From Peromyscus leucopus (lineage: Eukaryota > Chordata > Mammalia > Rodentia > Cricetidae): 64,000 bases of DNA. The notes under the pieces were generated by a model, which did no database searches, was not told the origin of the DNA, and saw only the letters and a program-made list of their open reading frames with translations. Every line of letters begins with the position of its first letter. Within the stretch, counting starts at the first letter, position 1. The stretch spans positions 1,388,001-1,452,000 of the forward strand of contig NC_051071.1 in the NCBI RefSeq assembly GCF_004664715.2, read 5' to 3'. This document shows positions 24,397-34,806 of the stretch, piece by piece. The position numbers were made by a program, and so were the translations under genes.

Positions 24397-24966
24397 AGGT
24401 TGCACAAGAGAAGAGCAATATATAAAAATTAGTTGTACTTTTATAAAAATGAGCCCAAACAAGCTACTGTACAGGGATTTTTTTCTTTAAAAAAACAGCA
24501 TTAAAATGAACAAAACGCTTAGGAGGAGATTTAACAAAAGGATGGCAGAAACCACACCGAAGTCCACAAACATCACTGAGAAAAATCAGAGATGATTGAC
24601 AGTCTTTGCTCCTGGGTTAGAAGTGTCAGTATTATCGAGATGGCAATTTCCACAGACTGATCTATAAATTCAACCCAATCTCTGTCAAAGTTTTGTAGGC
24701 TTTTTAGTAGAAATTGGTTAGCTAGTCTTGAATTTTGAATGGAAAAACCAAAGATTTAGAGTTGTCAAAACAATCTTGAAAAGAAAAGCAAAACTGGAAG
24801 GGCAGTACAGCTCACTCCTAACCACTGCCTGCTCTCAAAGGCAAGGACAGCAGACTCTCTGGAAGGCGGGGTTTGAGGAAATTGATTTCTGCAAAGGCTA
24901 AAACAACTCACTGGGAAAAGGACCAAATAGTTTCCAACTCTACAGAAAACTCCTAAAACTTAACAA

Positions 24967-25145
24967 GAGGAGGAGGAGGAGGAGGAGGAGGAGGAGGAGG
25001 AGGAGGAGGAGGAGGAGGAAAGGGAGGAGGAAGAAGAGGAGGATGAGGGAGGGGGGAGGGAGGGAGGGAGGGAAAGAAGGAAGGAAGGAAGGAAGGAAGG
25101 AAGGAAGGAAGGAAGGAAGGAAGGAAGGAAGGAAAGAAAGAAAGA
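24967..25145. repeat. Purine-only tract (GGA)n-(GGGA)n-(GGAA)n-(GAAA)n
   Basis: About 180 bp is almost entirely purine on the plus strand and shifts unit type from GGA through GGGA to GGAA. Confidence 0.95.
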
Positions 25146-25149
25146 AAAA

Positions 25150-25271
25150 TTAATTTCAAGCTAGCAAGATGGTGCAGGAGTAAAGAAGCATGCCGTGAAG
25201 CCTGATGACTCAAGTTTAATCCTTGGAACACACATGGTAGAAAGAAAGAACAACTCCTACAACACAATACA

Positions 25272-25305
<34 letters not shown>

Positions 25306-25375
25306 TCACACTCATACACACACATACAAACACATACAAACACACACATACATATACATTAAATATAATTTTAAA
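25150..25375 (+). mobile_element. B3-type SINE with (CA)n tail, inside L1
   Basis: 'caagctagcaagatggtgca' and 'ttaatccttggaacacacat' match the B3 head. The tail has become a CA/CATA array at about 25272-25360. Confidence 0.6.
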
Positions 25376-25434
25376 ATTAAACTTGAGAAAATAATTGAAA
25401 TTGAATGGGCATTTCACTCAAGAAAACATGAGCA

Positions 25435-25567
25435 TAGTTGGACATGGTAGTGCATGCCTTTAATTCCAGTGCTGACTGAGGAAGCAGAGGCAAGTGGATC
25501 TTTGTGAGTTCATGGGCAGTCTGGTCTACATAGTAAACTCCAGGACAGAAACCACTACTAAAGAGTG

Positions 25568-25602
<35 letters not shown>

Positions 25603-25615
25603 GTCTCTCTCTCTG

Positions 25616-25665
<50 letters not shown>
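25435..25665 (+). mobile_element. B1 SINE with (TCTG)n/(CA)n tail, inside L1
   Basis: 'tggtagtgcatgcctttaat' and 'ggatctttgtgagttcatgg' identify a B1. The A tail has been replaced by a CTGT/TC array and then a CA array to about 25666. Confidence 0.7.
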
Positions 25666-25666
<1 letters not shown>

Positions 25667-25756
25667 AAAAGACAAAAACACAGCAGAGTAACGATGCTAA
25701 CCTCCTCAGTCATTGCAAAATCCCCATATCCAGCAAACAACTCTAGTGAAAACAGG

Positions 25757-25845
25757 ACATCAAGTCTGGAAATGCAGCTCAGTGATAGAGCACTTGCCTA
25801 TGAATCACCAGGCCCTGGGTCCAATCCCTAGTCCTGCTAAAATAT
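25757..25845 (+). mobile_element. ID SINE
   Basis: 'atgcagctcagtgatagagc' then 'acttgcctatg' and 'ggccctgggtccaatcccta' are the ID element, derived from BC1/tRNA-Ala. It keeps A- and B-box-like sequences but is too diverged to be a tRNA gene. Confidence 0.8.
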
Positions 25846-26490
25846 AATAAGGAAGATGTCATACATGGCTGATGCAATGTGTAATGGCGCAGCCACGTTG
25901 AAGGGACACGGTGGTTTTTAGAAAGTTCACATTGAGTATCTCACAATGCAGTATCTTGGCCCCTACTCAACTGTCTGTAAAGTGGGGTGACATTAAAAGT
26001 GTCCTGTTACAGGGGTGTGAGAAACTAGCCATGCACAGTTAAACCATGGTGAAGGTCCTAGCAGTTGTTCCCAATGGCTCAGAAAGACAGGAGTGCCCTC
26101 AAGCAGCACCTGAGGATGGTATAGCCCAGCAGCCCCACAGAGCGAGGCACCAGGTACCACCTAAAAGGATTAGTGGGCATGTTGCAGGAGAGATGCAGCT
26201 CACAAATATTTTTTCCAAGCAAACCAGACAGAAAATCTCACGGTATATGATTCCATTTATTTGAAATTTACAGACACAGAAAGCAATGTTGTATTGCCCT
26301 GGGCCAGGTGGGACCAGCGGCTGCTTGCAGATGGGCTAGGGGTAGGATGCCGGGTGCTCTTAAGCTGGACTGCAAAGTGGTTGCACACAGTTCTAACTGA
26401 CCAAAATTCACTGAAGGGCACACTTTAAGTGGATGGATTTTATGCGCTGTAAGTTATACTTCAGTAACGCTTCTTTAAAGACAGAAATGT

Positions 26491-27134
26491 GCTTCCTGCG
26501 GTCACCATTTGTTTAACTGCCATTCCGTGTGGGTCCACCCCATCTTGGACAGAGTGGAATGACCGCACCAGTAGCTACTGGTGACTAAAAGGTCTGAATG
26601 CCCCTGCCTTCCTGCGGCCCTCACTTCTTACCATCATCCCATTCTACAGATGAGAAGAGTCAGGCTCTGAGACATTAAGTACACTGTTTCAGGTCTCAGA
26701 ACACACTAACTGTCCAAGTGTCACCTTGAGCTCCCCAGCTTCCAGCCACCCCACCCTTACACAACCTCCAGAAGCTCGGGGCCTGCCTCAGCTTCTCCAG
26801 ACATGAGCCAGCTTGTCGCTGAAGACTCAGCTGGGACCACTCTGTCATATTCTCGCCCTGATCCTCAGACCCCTGAGCTGGTCCTCAGTCCCCTCACCCC
26901 ACGATAGCTCTTGTCTGACTTCTGCCTCCCCAGCTCCCAGTCAGCCTCCACCACCTGTGCCCGGGCCCTGAGCTTCCTAGTCCCTCGTGCAGAGGCACCT
27001 ACCCTCTGAGTCTCAACATGGCCATTGGGTATTGGCACATCTGCCTCATTGGCACACCACTTTAATCCTGAGAGTTATTCTGAGCAACTGTCTTCTATAG
27101 TGATTGGCATGTGTCCATCACAAAGATGTGTCCC
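26491..27134. other. Unique stretch with a MIR relic
   Basis: A MIR antisense core ('ctacagatgagaagagtcag') lies at about 26625-26720. The rest is CT-rich and non-repetitive, with no gene recognised. Confidence 0.5.
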
Positions 27135-27140
27135 CACCTT

Positions 27141-27559
27141 TATAGAAGTAACTAACCGTCTTATTAAATAAGAAACACAGAAACAATGTAAAGGAGAAAG
27201 CCGAGAGGTCAGAGCTCAGAGCTAAAATCTCACCCTTCCGCCTGCGGTGTCCCAGCTTCCCGAAAGAGAGCTACTTCCTGTCTGTAAGTCGATTTTCCAG
27301 TCATTCTGCCTTCTCATTGGTTGTAAACCCAAACACGTGACTGCCTCGTCACTGTCTGAATGTACAGCCCCCTAGGTCTTAAAGGCATATGTCTCCAATG
27401 CTGGCTGTATCCCTGAACACATAGAGATCCATGGGATTAAAGGCGTGTGCCACCACCGCCACACTCTTGCTATGGCTCTAATAGCTCTGACCCCCGGGCA
27501 ACTTTATTTATTAACATACAATCAAAATTACATTTCAGTACAATTAGATTACCACCACA
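27141..27559 (-). mobile_element. Solo ERV LTR, minus strand, TSD CACCTT
   Basis: A 419-bp element is flanked by perfect 6-bp duplications CACCTT at 27135-27140 and 27560-27565, typical of ERVK-class integration. Read on the minus strand it starts TGTGGTGG, has an aataaataaag signal near its 5' end and a B1-like patch ('gtggtggcacacgcctttaa'), and ends ...gttacttctata. No coding sequence is present. I recognise the sequence as an abundant cricetid repeat. Confidence 0.85.
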
Positions 27560-27825
27560 CACCTTGACCCTAAGGAGCTGTGAATATGCTATCATCTGGA
27601 AGCAGGGTTCTTGTGAATAAGATATGCTAGGAATCTCAAAGTAGGCTCAGGGTGGGTCCGAACCCCTGATGTGACACATAGCCTTATAAAACACAGGGAA
27701 GAGAGCTAGGGAGATGGCTCAGTGTGTTAGAGCACTTAGTGCATGAGCTTGAGGGCCTGAGTTTGAATCCCCAGAACCTGTGAAGCCCAATACGGAAGCC
27801 CATGTGTGTAATTCTACTGCTCTGT

Positions 27826-28208
27826 CTGTCTCAGTCACTGTCCTATCGCTGAGAAGAGACACCATGACCACGGCAACTCTTCTAAAGGAAAGCGTTTAAT
27901 CTGGGCCTCTTTACAGTTTCAGAGATTTAGCCCATTATTAGCAGGGTGGGAAGCATGTGGCACACACGGCAGACATGGTCCTGAAGGAGCTGAGAGTTCT
28001 ACATCCGGATCTGCAGGCAGCAGGAATGAGCAGCGAGCCACTGGGCCTGGCTTGGGCTTCTGAAAAACCTCAAAGCCCACCCCCCAGGGTGACGAACTTC
28101 CTCCAGCAAGGCCACACCTCCTAGTTCTCCTTGAGTAGAGCCATCCCCTGGTGACTAAGCATTCAAATGCATGAGCCTATGGGGGCCATTCTTATTCAAA
28201 CCACCACA
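27826..28208 (-). mobile_element. RCHARR1-like hAT element, minus strand
   Basis: 'tatcgctgagaagagacacc' at one end and 'cattcttattcaaaccacca' at the other are the diagnostic ends. The interior 'ctgagagttctacatccgga' also fits. Confidence 0.7.
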
Positions 28209-28279
28209 CAGCAAGATGGGCAGGAGGATAATAGAATCCCCTAAAGCTTGCAGATGCCACCAGCAAAAAGATGGGAGCC

Positions 28280-28437
28280 CAGGTGGTGGTGGCGCACGCC
28301 TTTAGTCCCAGCACTCGAGAGGCAGAGCCAAGTGGATCTTTGTGAGTTCGAGGCCAGCTTGGTCTACAGAGCGAGATCCAGGAAAGGCGCAAAGCTACAC
28401 AGAGAAACCCTATCTCAAAAAAAAAAAAAAAAAAAAA
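28280..28437 (+). mobile_element. B1 SINE with 15-bp TSD (cricetid-type)
   Basis: The element is full length with a 22+ A tail. The flanking duplication AAAAAGATGGGAGCC is exact at 28265-28279 and 28438-28452. The segment 'ggaaaggcgcaaagctacac' at 28381-28400 marks the B1 variant I associate with cricetids. Confidence 0.9.
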
Positions 28438-28560
28438 AAAAAGATGGGAGCCAATGACCAACATCTGAGCTGTCCTCCAACCTCCACATTCGTGCCCCAC
28501 CCCTGACAAATGCATATAATATGTGCATAAACATCATACAGCATACATGCAGAAAGAGAG

Positions 28561-29519
28561 GAAGGGAGGAAAGGGGAGAGAGAGAAGTAGCCTTGGAGGG
28601 AAGGCCATGTGGAGCAGGAGAGGCTGGAGTAGTACACCTACAGTCTGAGGAACTCAGCAACCTGGCAGCAGAAGTCAGACAGGGACCTCTTGAGCCTCCC
28701 TCACAGCTGCAGAAAGAACTGGCCTGCCCACGCTTTGACCTTGTACTTGTGGCCTTCCCTGCTGGGACAGAACACTGTGGTCACTTGTGACGGCGGTCAC
28801 AAGAAAGGAAGATAGAGCCCTGCGCCCCAGCCCCACACTGACTCAGCATCAGCCGGTTCTATTCAGAGGAACCAGATTCGTTTGGGTCCAAACCTCAGCA
28901 AGGTCTTCAAGTTGTCAGCTAGAGCACCCTCCCCGAGACCAGCAGGCATACATGGCAAATGATTGTATCTTTTCTGGAAATGCAGATTTGGCACAACGGC
29001 CTATGAGCTACACCTAGCAGGCCTCCGCCACGTTTTCCTATGGCAAGCTCTCTGCTGCTTTTTCAAGAGGCTCTTGTCACCACAGCCAGCAGAGGCCACT
29101 TGCACAAATCCACTTGTAGAATGACAGGAAACACTGAGGAGGTGGCATGCTCCCACACAAAGTGACTCACAATGGACGGAAGCTGCCACTCAAGTCCTGC
29201 TCCCCATGGTGTGCATAGTCTATGAGAAGGCACAGGGCACCCATGGAGGCAGCTTCTTACCTTAATTGAGAGAAGGAGCTGAGCACTAGGGACATAAACT
29301 GGCTTCCCTCCATATCTAAGAAGTTCACACACAGCTGGAAGGAAGCATGTTTCCAGGGCCAGGCAAATAGAAGTCCAGGTTCAGGGCAGAGCGTCTCCTG
29401 GTGGGACTTCCTAACAGAGTTCCATGATAGCAGGACATAACAGCCCCTTCTGCCACATCATCAGAGCACCATTGTGACAGGTGATTTCATGTCCATGTGA
29501 CAGGGACTGTAGAATGCAC
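28561..29519. other. Unique intergenic sequence
   Basis: No gene or transposon was recognised. Confidence 0.45.
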
Positions 29520-29905
29520 ACTGCTGGTTCAACACGGTTCCTGAGGGTCTGTGGTAGTGTTTCTGGATGAGAATCAAATGTGAATGGGTGGGCTGGTTAC
29601 AGCCACACACACTCCGGGGTGAAGGACTGCATCCTAGGAAAGGGGTCTGGATAGAACGGGTGGGATGAGGAAGGAATGATTAACCCTGCACCTGTGACCT
29701 TCTTCTGACCTTGGCACTCTTACCACTCAGGCCTTCAGACCCAGACTGGGGGTCTACATCAAGACACTCCCTATTCTCAGGGTGTCACACACATCACTAA
29801 CTCTCCCAGCCCTCCAGTTTGCATGTGGCAGGCACATCATAGGATTACACAGCCTCTGTAATTGCATGAGCAGATTCCTATAATAAATATCATTCTTGAA
29901 GCAAG
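29520..29905 (+). mobile_element. Ancient mammalian repeat, family not named
   Basis: 'tgtttctggatgagaatcaa' at 29559 and, at the 3' end, 'ctctgtaattgcatgagcag' then 'ttcctataataaatat' match a widespread old mammalian repeat whose tail seeds the GATA array that follows. Exact family assignment needs a library search. Confidence 0.5.
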
Positions 29906-29925
29906 TAGATAGATAGATGACTGAT

Positions 29926-29969
<44 letters not shown>

Positions 29970-30172
29970 GATACATACATAGATCATAGATACATAAATA
30001 GATGATAAACAGGTAGTTAATAAATAGATATCTGATAAACAATAGGTGATAAACAAATAGATGATAGACAGATACATACATACATACATACATACATACA
30101 TACATACATAGATTATAAACAGGTAGTTAATTAATAGATAACTGATAAACAATAGGTGATAGACAAATAGAT

Positions 30173-30215
<43 letters not shown>

Positions 30216-30400
30216 GATACATACATAGATGATAGATACATAGATAGGAAGATAAATTGATAGACAAAAATTGATAATGATAGACAGACATATAGGAATA
30301 AACAGGTGAGTGACGAATAGATTGACAGGCAAATGGATGGACGGACGGATGGATGGATGGATGGATGGATGAATGGATGGACGAACGGATGAAAGGGTAA
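29906..30400. repeat. Compound (GATA)n / (CATA)n / (GGAT)n microsatellite
   Basis: GATA blocks at 29926-29968 and 30171-30213 and a CATA block at 30073-30110 are joined by degenerate GATA sequence. A related segment ('gataaacaggtagttaa' through 'gataaacaataggtgat') occurs twice, about 111 bp apart. GGAT units follow at 30336-30400. Confidence 0.9.
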
Positions 30401-30689
30401 ATGGATGGGTAGACAGACAGCAGATACTAATTGTTGTGATTCTCTGGTGGACAATGTCTTTCACATCTGTGACTGGGGAATTCCCCACTTGGATTATTCT
30501 TAGGGAAATGCAGCCTCATCCCACAGGAGCTGCCAGTGGTGTGGCACTGAGCAGGCCAGAAGCAGGAGTTTCTGGTCCCCTCCTGTCCAGTGGCATCAAA
30601 ACCCACTGTCCTTAATCTTCACACATGAAGGGCTTTGTAGGGGACAAAGAATGAAGAGTCAGAGAGCAGCTGAGCCACAACAGGTGAAT
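30401..30689. other. Unique intergenic sequence
   Basis: Nothing recognisable is seen here. Confidence 0.4.
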
Positions 30690-31040
30690 GTGGATCAAAA
30701 TGTGTCCCCCACCCTCTGTGGAATATCACTAGCCTTGCGAAGGAAGGAGGCTCTAATGAAAACTGGACATAGGTGAAGCTTGGGGACCTTACACTCTAGG
30801 GCAAAAGTCAGTCACCAAAGAACAACTTCCGTAGGAGACAAAATCAGACATAGGGAAGAAGATGGTGGGTGCGGGGGCGGGGGAGGGGCTGGGGAGCTGC
30901 TGTCACATGGACCTCAGGAGTTCTGGAGAAGGTGGTGATGGTCGCACAGCAATGTGAATATGTCTGATGACCCTGGACCACTTGCTGAAAAATGGTTGGA
31001 TGGAAAGTTTTGTGGTGTGTATATTTTAATTACAATTTTT
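30690..31040 (+). mobile_element. Old L1M 3' end fragment
   Basis: 'gtggtgatggtcgcacagca' at about 30931 followed by 'gtgtatattttaattac' is the L1M 3' terminus, preceded by diverged 3' UTR sequence. Confidence 0.6.
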
Positions 31041-31180
31041 AGCTTGTTTCTTGTTTGTTTGAGGCCGTCTCACTATGTAGCCCAGGCTGGCCTGGAACTC
31101 CCAATCCTCCTAACTGAGCATCCCAGCAGTCACTCCGGGCAGCCCTCCTTCCCATGCCTTCTAAAGCATGTGAGTTGCGC
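31041..31180 (-). mobile_element. Old B1 SINE, minus strand
   Basis: 'ctcactatgtagcccaggct' and 'ggcctggaactcccaatcct' are antisense B1. Confidence 0.65.
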
Positions 31181-32448
31181 TTACAGCCCTCACAGCTCCT
31201 CCTCGCCAATCCAGTGTGTTTCCAGGCTGGGAGAGTGAGTGTGCCAGGCGGCTTCCTCCCTGAGCACAAACTCATGGGAGGATGAGTTTGCCCTGCCTCT
31301 TGATTTCAAAGGTCTCAGCCCATGGCTGCTGGCCCCAGCACTTGGGCCTGTGGTGAGAAAGGACATCACAGCTGGCAGGAACATCAGGGCAGAGAAGCAG
31401 AGCAGCTGGCCTTATGACATCAGGAGACACTGAAAAATAACAGGAAGGGACCAAGGCAAGACACACCCACAAAGGCACACCCCAGGTATCCACTTCCTCC
31501 AACCAAGTCCCACCTTCCACAGTTCTGCTTTCTCCTAGACTCAAGGTACTTGTTCTTGCATGGACACTTGACCTTAGTGCAAGGCTAGAGCAGGTCATGC
31601 TAGATATGGGAACTTTCATGGAGTCCCCACTTGGGTACTACCAGAATCATTTCCAACTCTAGGTTGAGGCTAAGCATGTCACAGAGCCCTCTGCCACTCA
31701 GAGAACACCTGATCTGCCGTACACTGGTAATTTCCCTTCCTCCTTTTTCAGATCGATGAAATCAAATATGATGGGAAGGGATGGAAGGATTGCAGAACTC
31801 CACAGCCAGCCAGTTTCTCTCTTCCCAGGAGCCCCTGTTCAGTAACCGTGCTAAGAGGTGACTGACCGGGCGATTGAAATATATTTGTACTAAAAATATT
31901 TTAAAAGCCCTTCTCTTGATTTATACCCAAAGAAAATATCGCCAAGGAGAATGAGTTTTCAGCTCAAGTAGCTCTTATTCCTGATCTACCTAAATTAGCT
32001 CCTTTCAACCAGTGGTTTTGCTCTGATGCCTGTAATAAAAATAACAATAATGTGCATTTAGAGGGCGGTTTATCCTCTCCAAAGCGCAGGTCTTTCGTGG
32101 TGTACAATTCCCTTCATCCATGCTGGCGATCAGTGTGACAGGGCCAGGGGAGGGGGAACCGGAGTCTTGCGTTTCCTAGAGGCTGCTTGCAGCCAGCAAC
32201 ATCAGCACATTTTTCTTCAAGTATGAAAGAGGACTGATTTCATACACTTCAGAGGCTGAGAGACAAGCAGGCCAGAAGGGTCTTCCTCGGCTGCCGACTG
32301 AAGAGATGTCTCCTGACTCACACCCGGAAGCCCTAACCTACAAGGTGATGGCATTTGGAGGTAGGGCTTCTGGGAGGTGAACAGGGTTAGATGAGTTCAT
32401 GAGGGTGCCCTCCCACCCTGTAATGAGATTAGCTCCCTTCTGAGAAGA
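31181..32448. other. Unique intergenic sequence, possible conserved element
   Basis: No transposon was recognised. The part from about 31880 to 32230 is AT-rich, non-repetitive and low in CpG and looks like ancient single-copy sequence. See findings. Confidence 0.5.
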
Positions 32449-32660
32449 GACAGGAAGTCAGAGAGGTGACTCCGCACTCAAGAGGACACAAAGCTCTACC
32501 AGAAGACCGGAGTTCAATTCCCAGCACCCACAATGAGCAGTTCACAAATTCCTGCAACTGCAACTCCACCTGTGGCCTCTGTCGGCACCTGCACTCACAT
32601 GCACGTACACAGAGACAGACACACATACAAACAGATAGTTAAAAATAAAGTTAAAAAAAT
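32449..32660 (+). mobile_element. B2-type SINE, diverged
   Basis: 'gagttcaattcccagcaccc' at 32511-32530 is the B2 B-box region, and a CACA/TAAA tail ends near 32655. Confidence 0.65.
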
Positions 32661-33579
32661 CAGAGATACCAAAGAACATCCTCCCTTTCTCACTTTCTCC
32701 CCTTCCTTCCTTCCCTTCCTCCTTCTTCTTTCTCTCTCTCCATTCTTCATCTCTCCCTGAAAGCAGCCACCTGTTAACTCAAGAGAGAGCCTTTACCAAG
32801 CCTACCCACTGTGGTACCCTGGTTCAGCTTTCAGCCTCCAGAGTGCTGAGAAATAGATGCTGCCACTAAAGTCCCTGTTGGGAATAATAAACTATGCCAT
32901 AGACCAGTTGTGCAGATGCAGAACCCAGGCTCAGTCCTGCTCTAACCATCCGCCTTGAGAAACTGTTGCTCAATGGGAGAACACTGCCTTTTCTTTGGAC
33001 TGATCACCAGTAAGTCCCACGGGACAAAAGAAGGGACCAAACTGGCTCCCACCACATCATTCTGACCACTATGCATCCCACCTTGGTTTTTGCACAATGC
33101 TCATGTTCGAGTTTCCTTGGCCCTGGCTGCTTCTTCCTGCTCATCTCTTAAAACTGATGCTCATTCTTCCAGGAAGTTCTCCCTGACATCTACCCTCTCA
33201 TAGATGCTATTCCCCATCCTGCTGCAGCCTCACACAGGTCCTGTCCCTCTGCTGTCCCTAGGTGGGTGCTTGTCTACCTCTGCAGACTGCTGCTCCCCAA
33301 CAGAGCCTGGATGCTGCTCCCATCTGTGGCCACACAGACAGCATGGAAGATGTTTGTAGCACTAAGTTCAGTGTGGTCTGGTTGGTCCCCACCTGCAAGC
33401 TCAGTATCATTGCAGACTCTGGGCACAAATGGGAACAGACCATCTCCAGAGAGTTTTTTTGGAAGGGGGTGTTATTTTGGGGAGCCTATAGCTGGCATCA
33501 GTTCCCAGCTTCCATTACCCCATGACCAGCCCCAAAAGAACACTGCTCCTGAACACTGTTCTACATACCCAGGGAGTTT
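32661..33579. other. Intergenic sequence with a CT-rich tract
   Basis: A CT-rich tract (TTCC/TCTC) runs at about 32687-32757. The rest is unique, with no gene recognised. Confidence 0.45.
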
Positions 33580-34330
33580 ACTGAGCATGTCTATTGGGGA
33601 TTATGTTAATGGTATTAATTGATGTGGGAAGGCCCAGCCCACTGTGGTGGCACCATTCCTGTTATGGAATATTAGTTTAAGATGTGTTACATCTGTTTAA
33701 GCAGTGGAGTATTTGTTTAATGATGCAAAGATGTGTTGCATCCTTTTATGCTGTATTTGTTTAAGTCTGTGAAGCCATGTTACTTTGCCTGTCTAAAACA
33801 CCTGATTGGTCTAATAAAGAGTTGAACGACCAATAGCTAGACAGGAGAGGGATAGGCGGGGCTGGCAGAGAGAAAAAATAGGAGAAGAGAGAAGGGGAAG
33901 GATCGGAAAAAGGAAAAGGAGAGGAGGACGCCAGGGGCCAGCTACCCAGCCGTGGAGTAAGAAGTATAGAAAGGTATATAGAATAGAGAAAAGAAAAAAC
34001 CCAGAGGCAAAATGTAGAAGAGAAATGGCTTAAGTTAAGAAAAGCTGGTTAGAAACAAGCCAAGCCAAGGCCAGGCATTCATAAGTAAGAATAAGTGTTT
34101 ATGTATTTATTTGGGAGCTGGGCAATGGGCCCCCAAAGAGCAAAGAATAATAATTTTGAAAAAAGAGAGAGAAACCAACTACAATTCCCTAGGCAGGAGA
34201 TTCTGATCTATATTACAGCATCTATAAGGTGAGCTGAGCACTCCATGCATTCATTCTCTGTTCTTGACTGGGAATGCCACCTGCTGTGTCACAGTCTTGC
34301 TGCCTTGACCTTGAGCCAAATGAGCCCCTT
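33580..34330 (+). mobile_element. URR1-like element, plus strand, split by an LTR
   Basis: 'ttgatgtgggaaggcccagc' at about 33619 and 'ggtggcaccattcc' end the left half. 'cctaggcaggagattctg' at 34188 and 'gagctgagcactccatgcat' continue it on the right. The LTR at 33660-34183 sits exactly between the halves. Confidence 0.65.
33660..34183 (+). mobile_element. Solo ERV LTR (mys-like, cricetid), TSD ATTCC
   Basis: A 524-bp element begins TGTTATGG and ends AACTACA. It is flanked by perfect 5-bp duplications ATTCC at 33655-33659 and 34184-34188. It contains 'ctaataaagagttgaacgac', a CCAAT motif and a GGCGGGGC box near 33858. There is no coding content. The resemblance to cricetid mys-type LTRs is from memory. 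Confidence 0.85.
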
Positions 34331-34465
34331 CTCCCCTGAGTTGCTTTTGGATCCCGAGTCATGCATCAGACCTGAGACTGGAACTTGGCCTATGCAGACT
34401 TGGACCCAGCACTCACACTGACATGAGGTCCAGACATACAGGCAAATGTGACCGAGTGGGGATGT

Positions 34466-34806
34466 CTTAGGGTTTCTATTGCTGTGAAGAGACACCAGGA
34501 CCTCCGCAGCTCTTATAAAGGAAGACATTTAATTGGGGCTGGCTTACAGTTCAGAAGTCCAGTCCATTATAGTCATGGCAGGAAGCATGGCAGCATGCAG
34601 GCAGACATGGTGCTGGAGAGGTAGCTGAGAGTCCTACATCTGGATCCACAGGCAGCAGGAGGAGACAGTGACACTGGACCTGGCTTGGACATCTGGAAAC
34701 CCAAAGGCCACCCGCAGGGACACACTTCCTCCAACAAGGCCACCCCCTCCTGATAGGGCCACTCCCTGCGGGCCTCTGGGGGGCCACTTTCATTCAAATC
34801 TCCACA
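34466..34806 (-). mobile_element. RCHARR1-like hAT element, minus strand
   Basis: 'ttagggtttctattgctgtg' at 34468-34487 and 'gggccactttcattcaaatc' near 34781 are the two ends. Confidence 0.75.

Larger units (their letters stand above)
20090..26490 (+). mobile_element. Ancient L1 (LINE-1), plus strand, dead and heavily interrupted
   Basis: Landmarks run in L1 order over about 6.4 kb. ORF1-type coiled-coil DNA lies at 20400-20470 and the ORF1 C-terminal motif ('ccagaaaaactatcctatca') at 20888. The ORF2 start motif NVNGLN is near 22117, and endonuclease-like sequence follows at 22300-22760. Reverse-transcriptase region remnants include 'atatagaaaatcctaagaac' at 23996 and 'aaattcaacccaatctctgt' at 24666. 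3' UTR-type sequence ends near 26480. No ORF exceeds about 100 codons, and frameshifts and stops are everywhere. Inserted elements are listed separately. It is an old family (L1M age by divergence, inferred). Confidence 0.8.
27705..28560 (+). mobile_element. B4/B2-type SINE split by two later insertions
   Basis: The head at 27710-27825 ('gctagggagatggctcagtg') and middle/tail pieces at 28209-28264 and 28453-28560 form one SINE. An RCHARR1-like element (27826-28208) and a B1 (28280-28437) interrupt it. Confidence 0.6.

Noticed and set aside
25757..25845. tRNA gene
   Set aside because: The A- and B-box-like sequence belongs to an ID SINE; a cloverleaf with proper acceptor pairing is not supported.
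20090..26490. Possible intact LINE-1 with active ORFs
   Set aside because: Only L1-order remnants are present. The longest frames are under about 100 codons and many insertions break the element.
33660..34183. Part of a full-length endogenous retrovirus
   Set aside because: The target duplications lie directly at both LTR ends, so no internal region or second LTR remains. It is a solo LTR.
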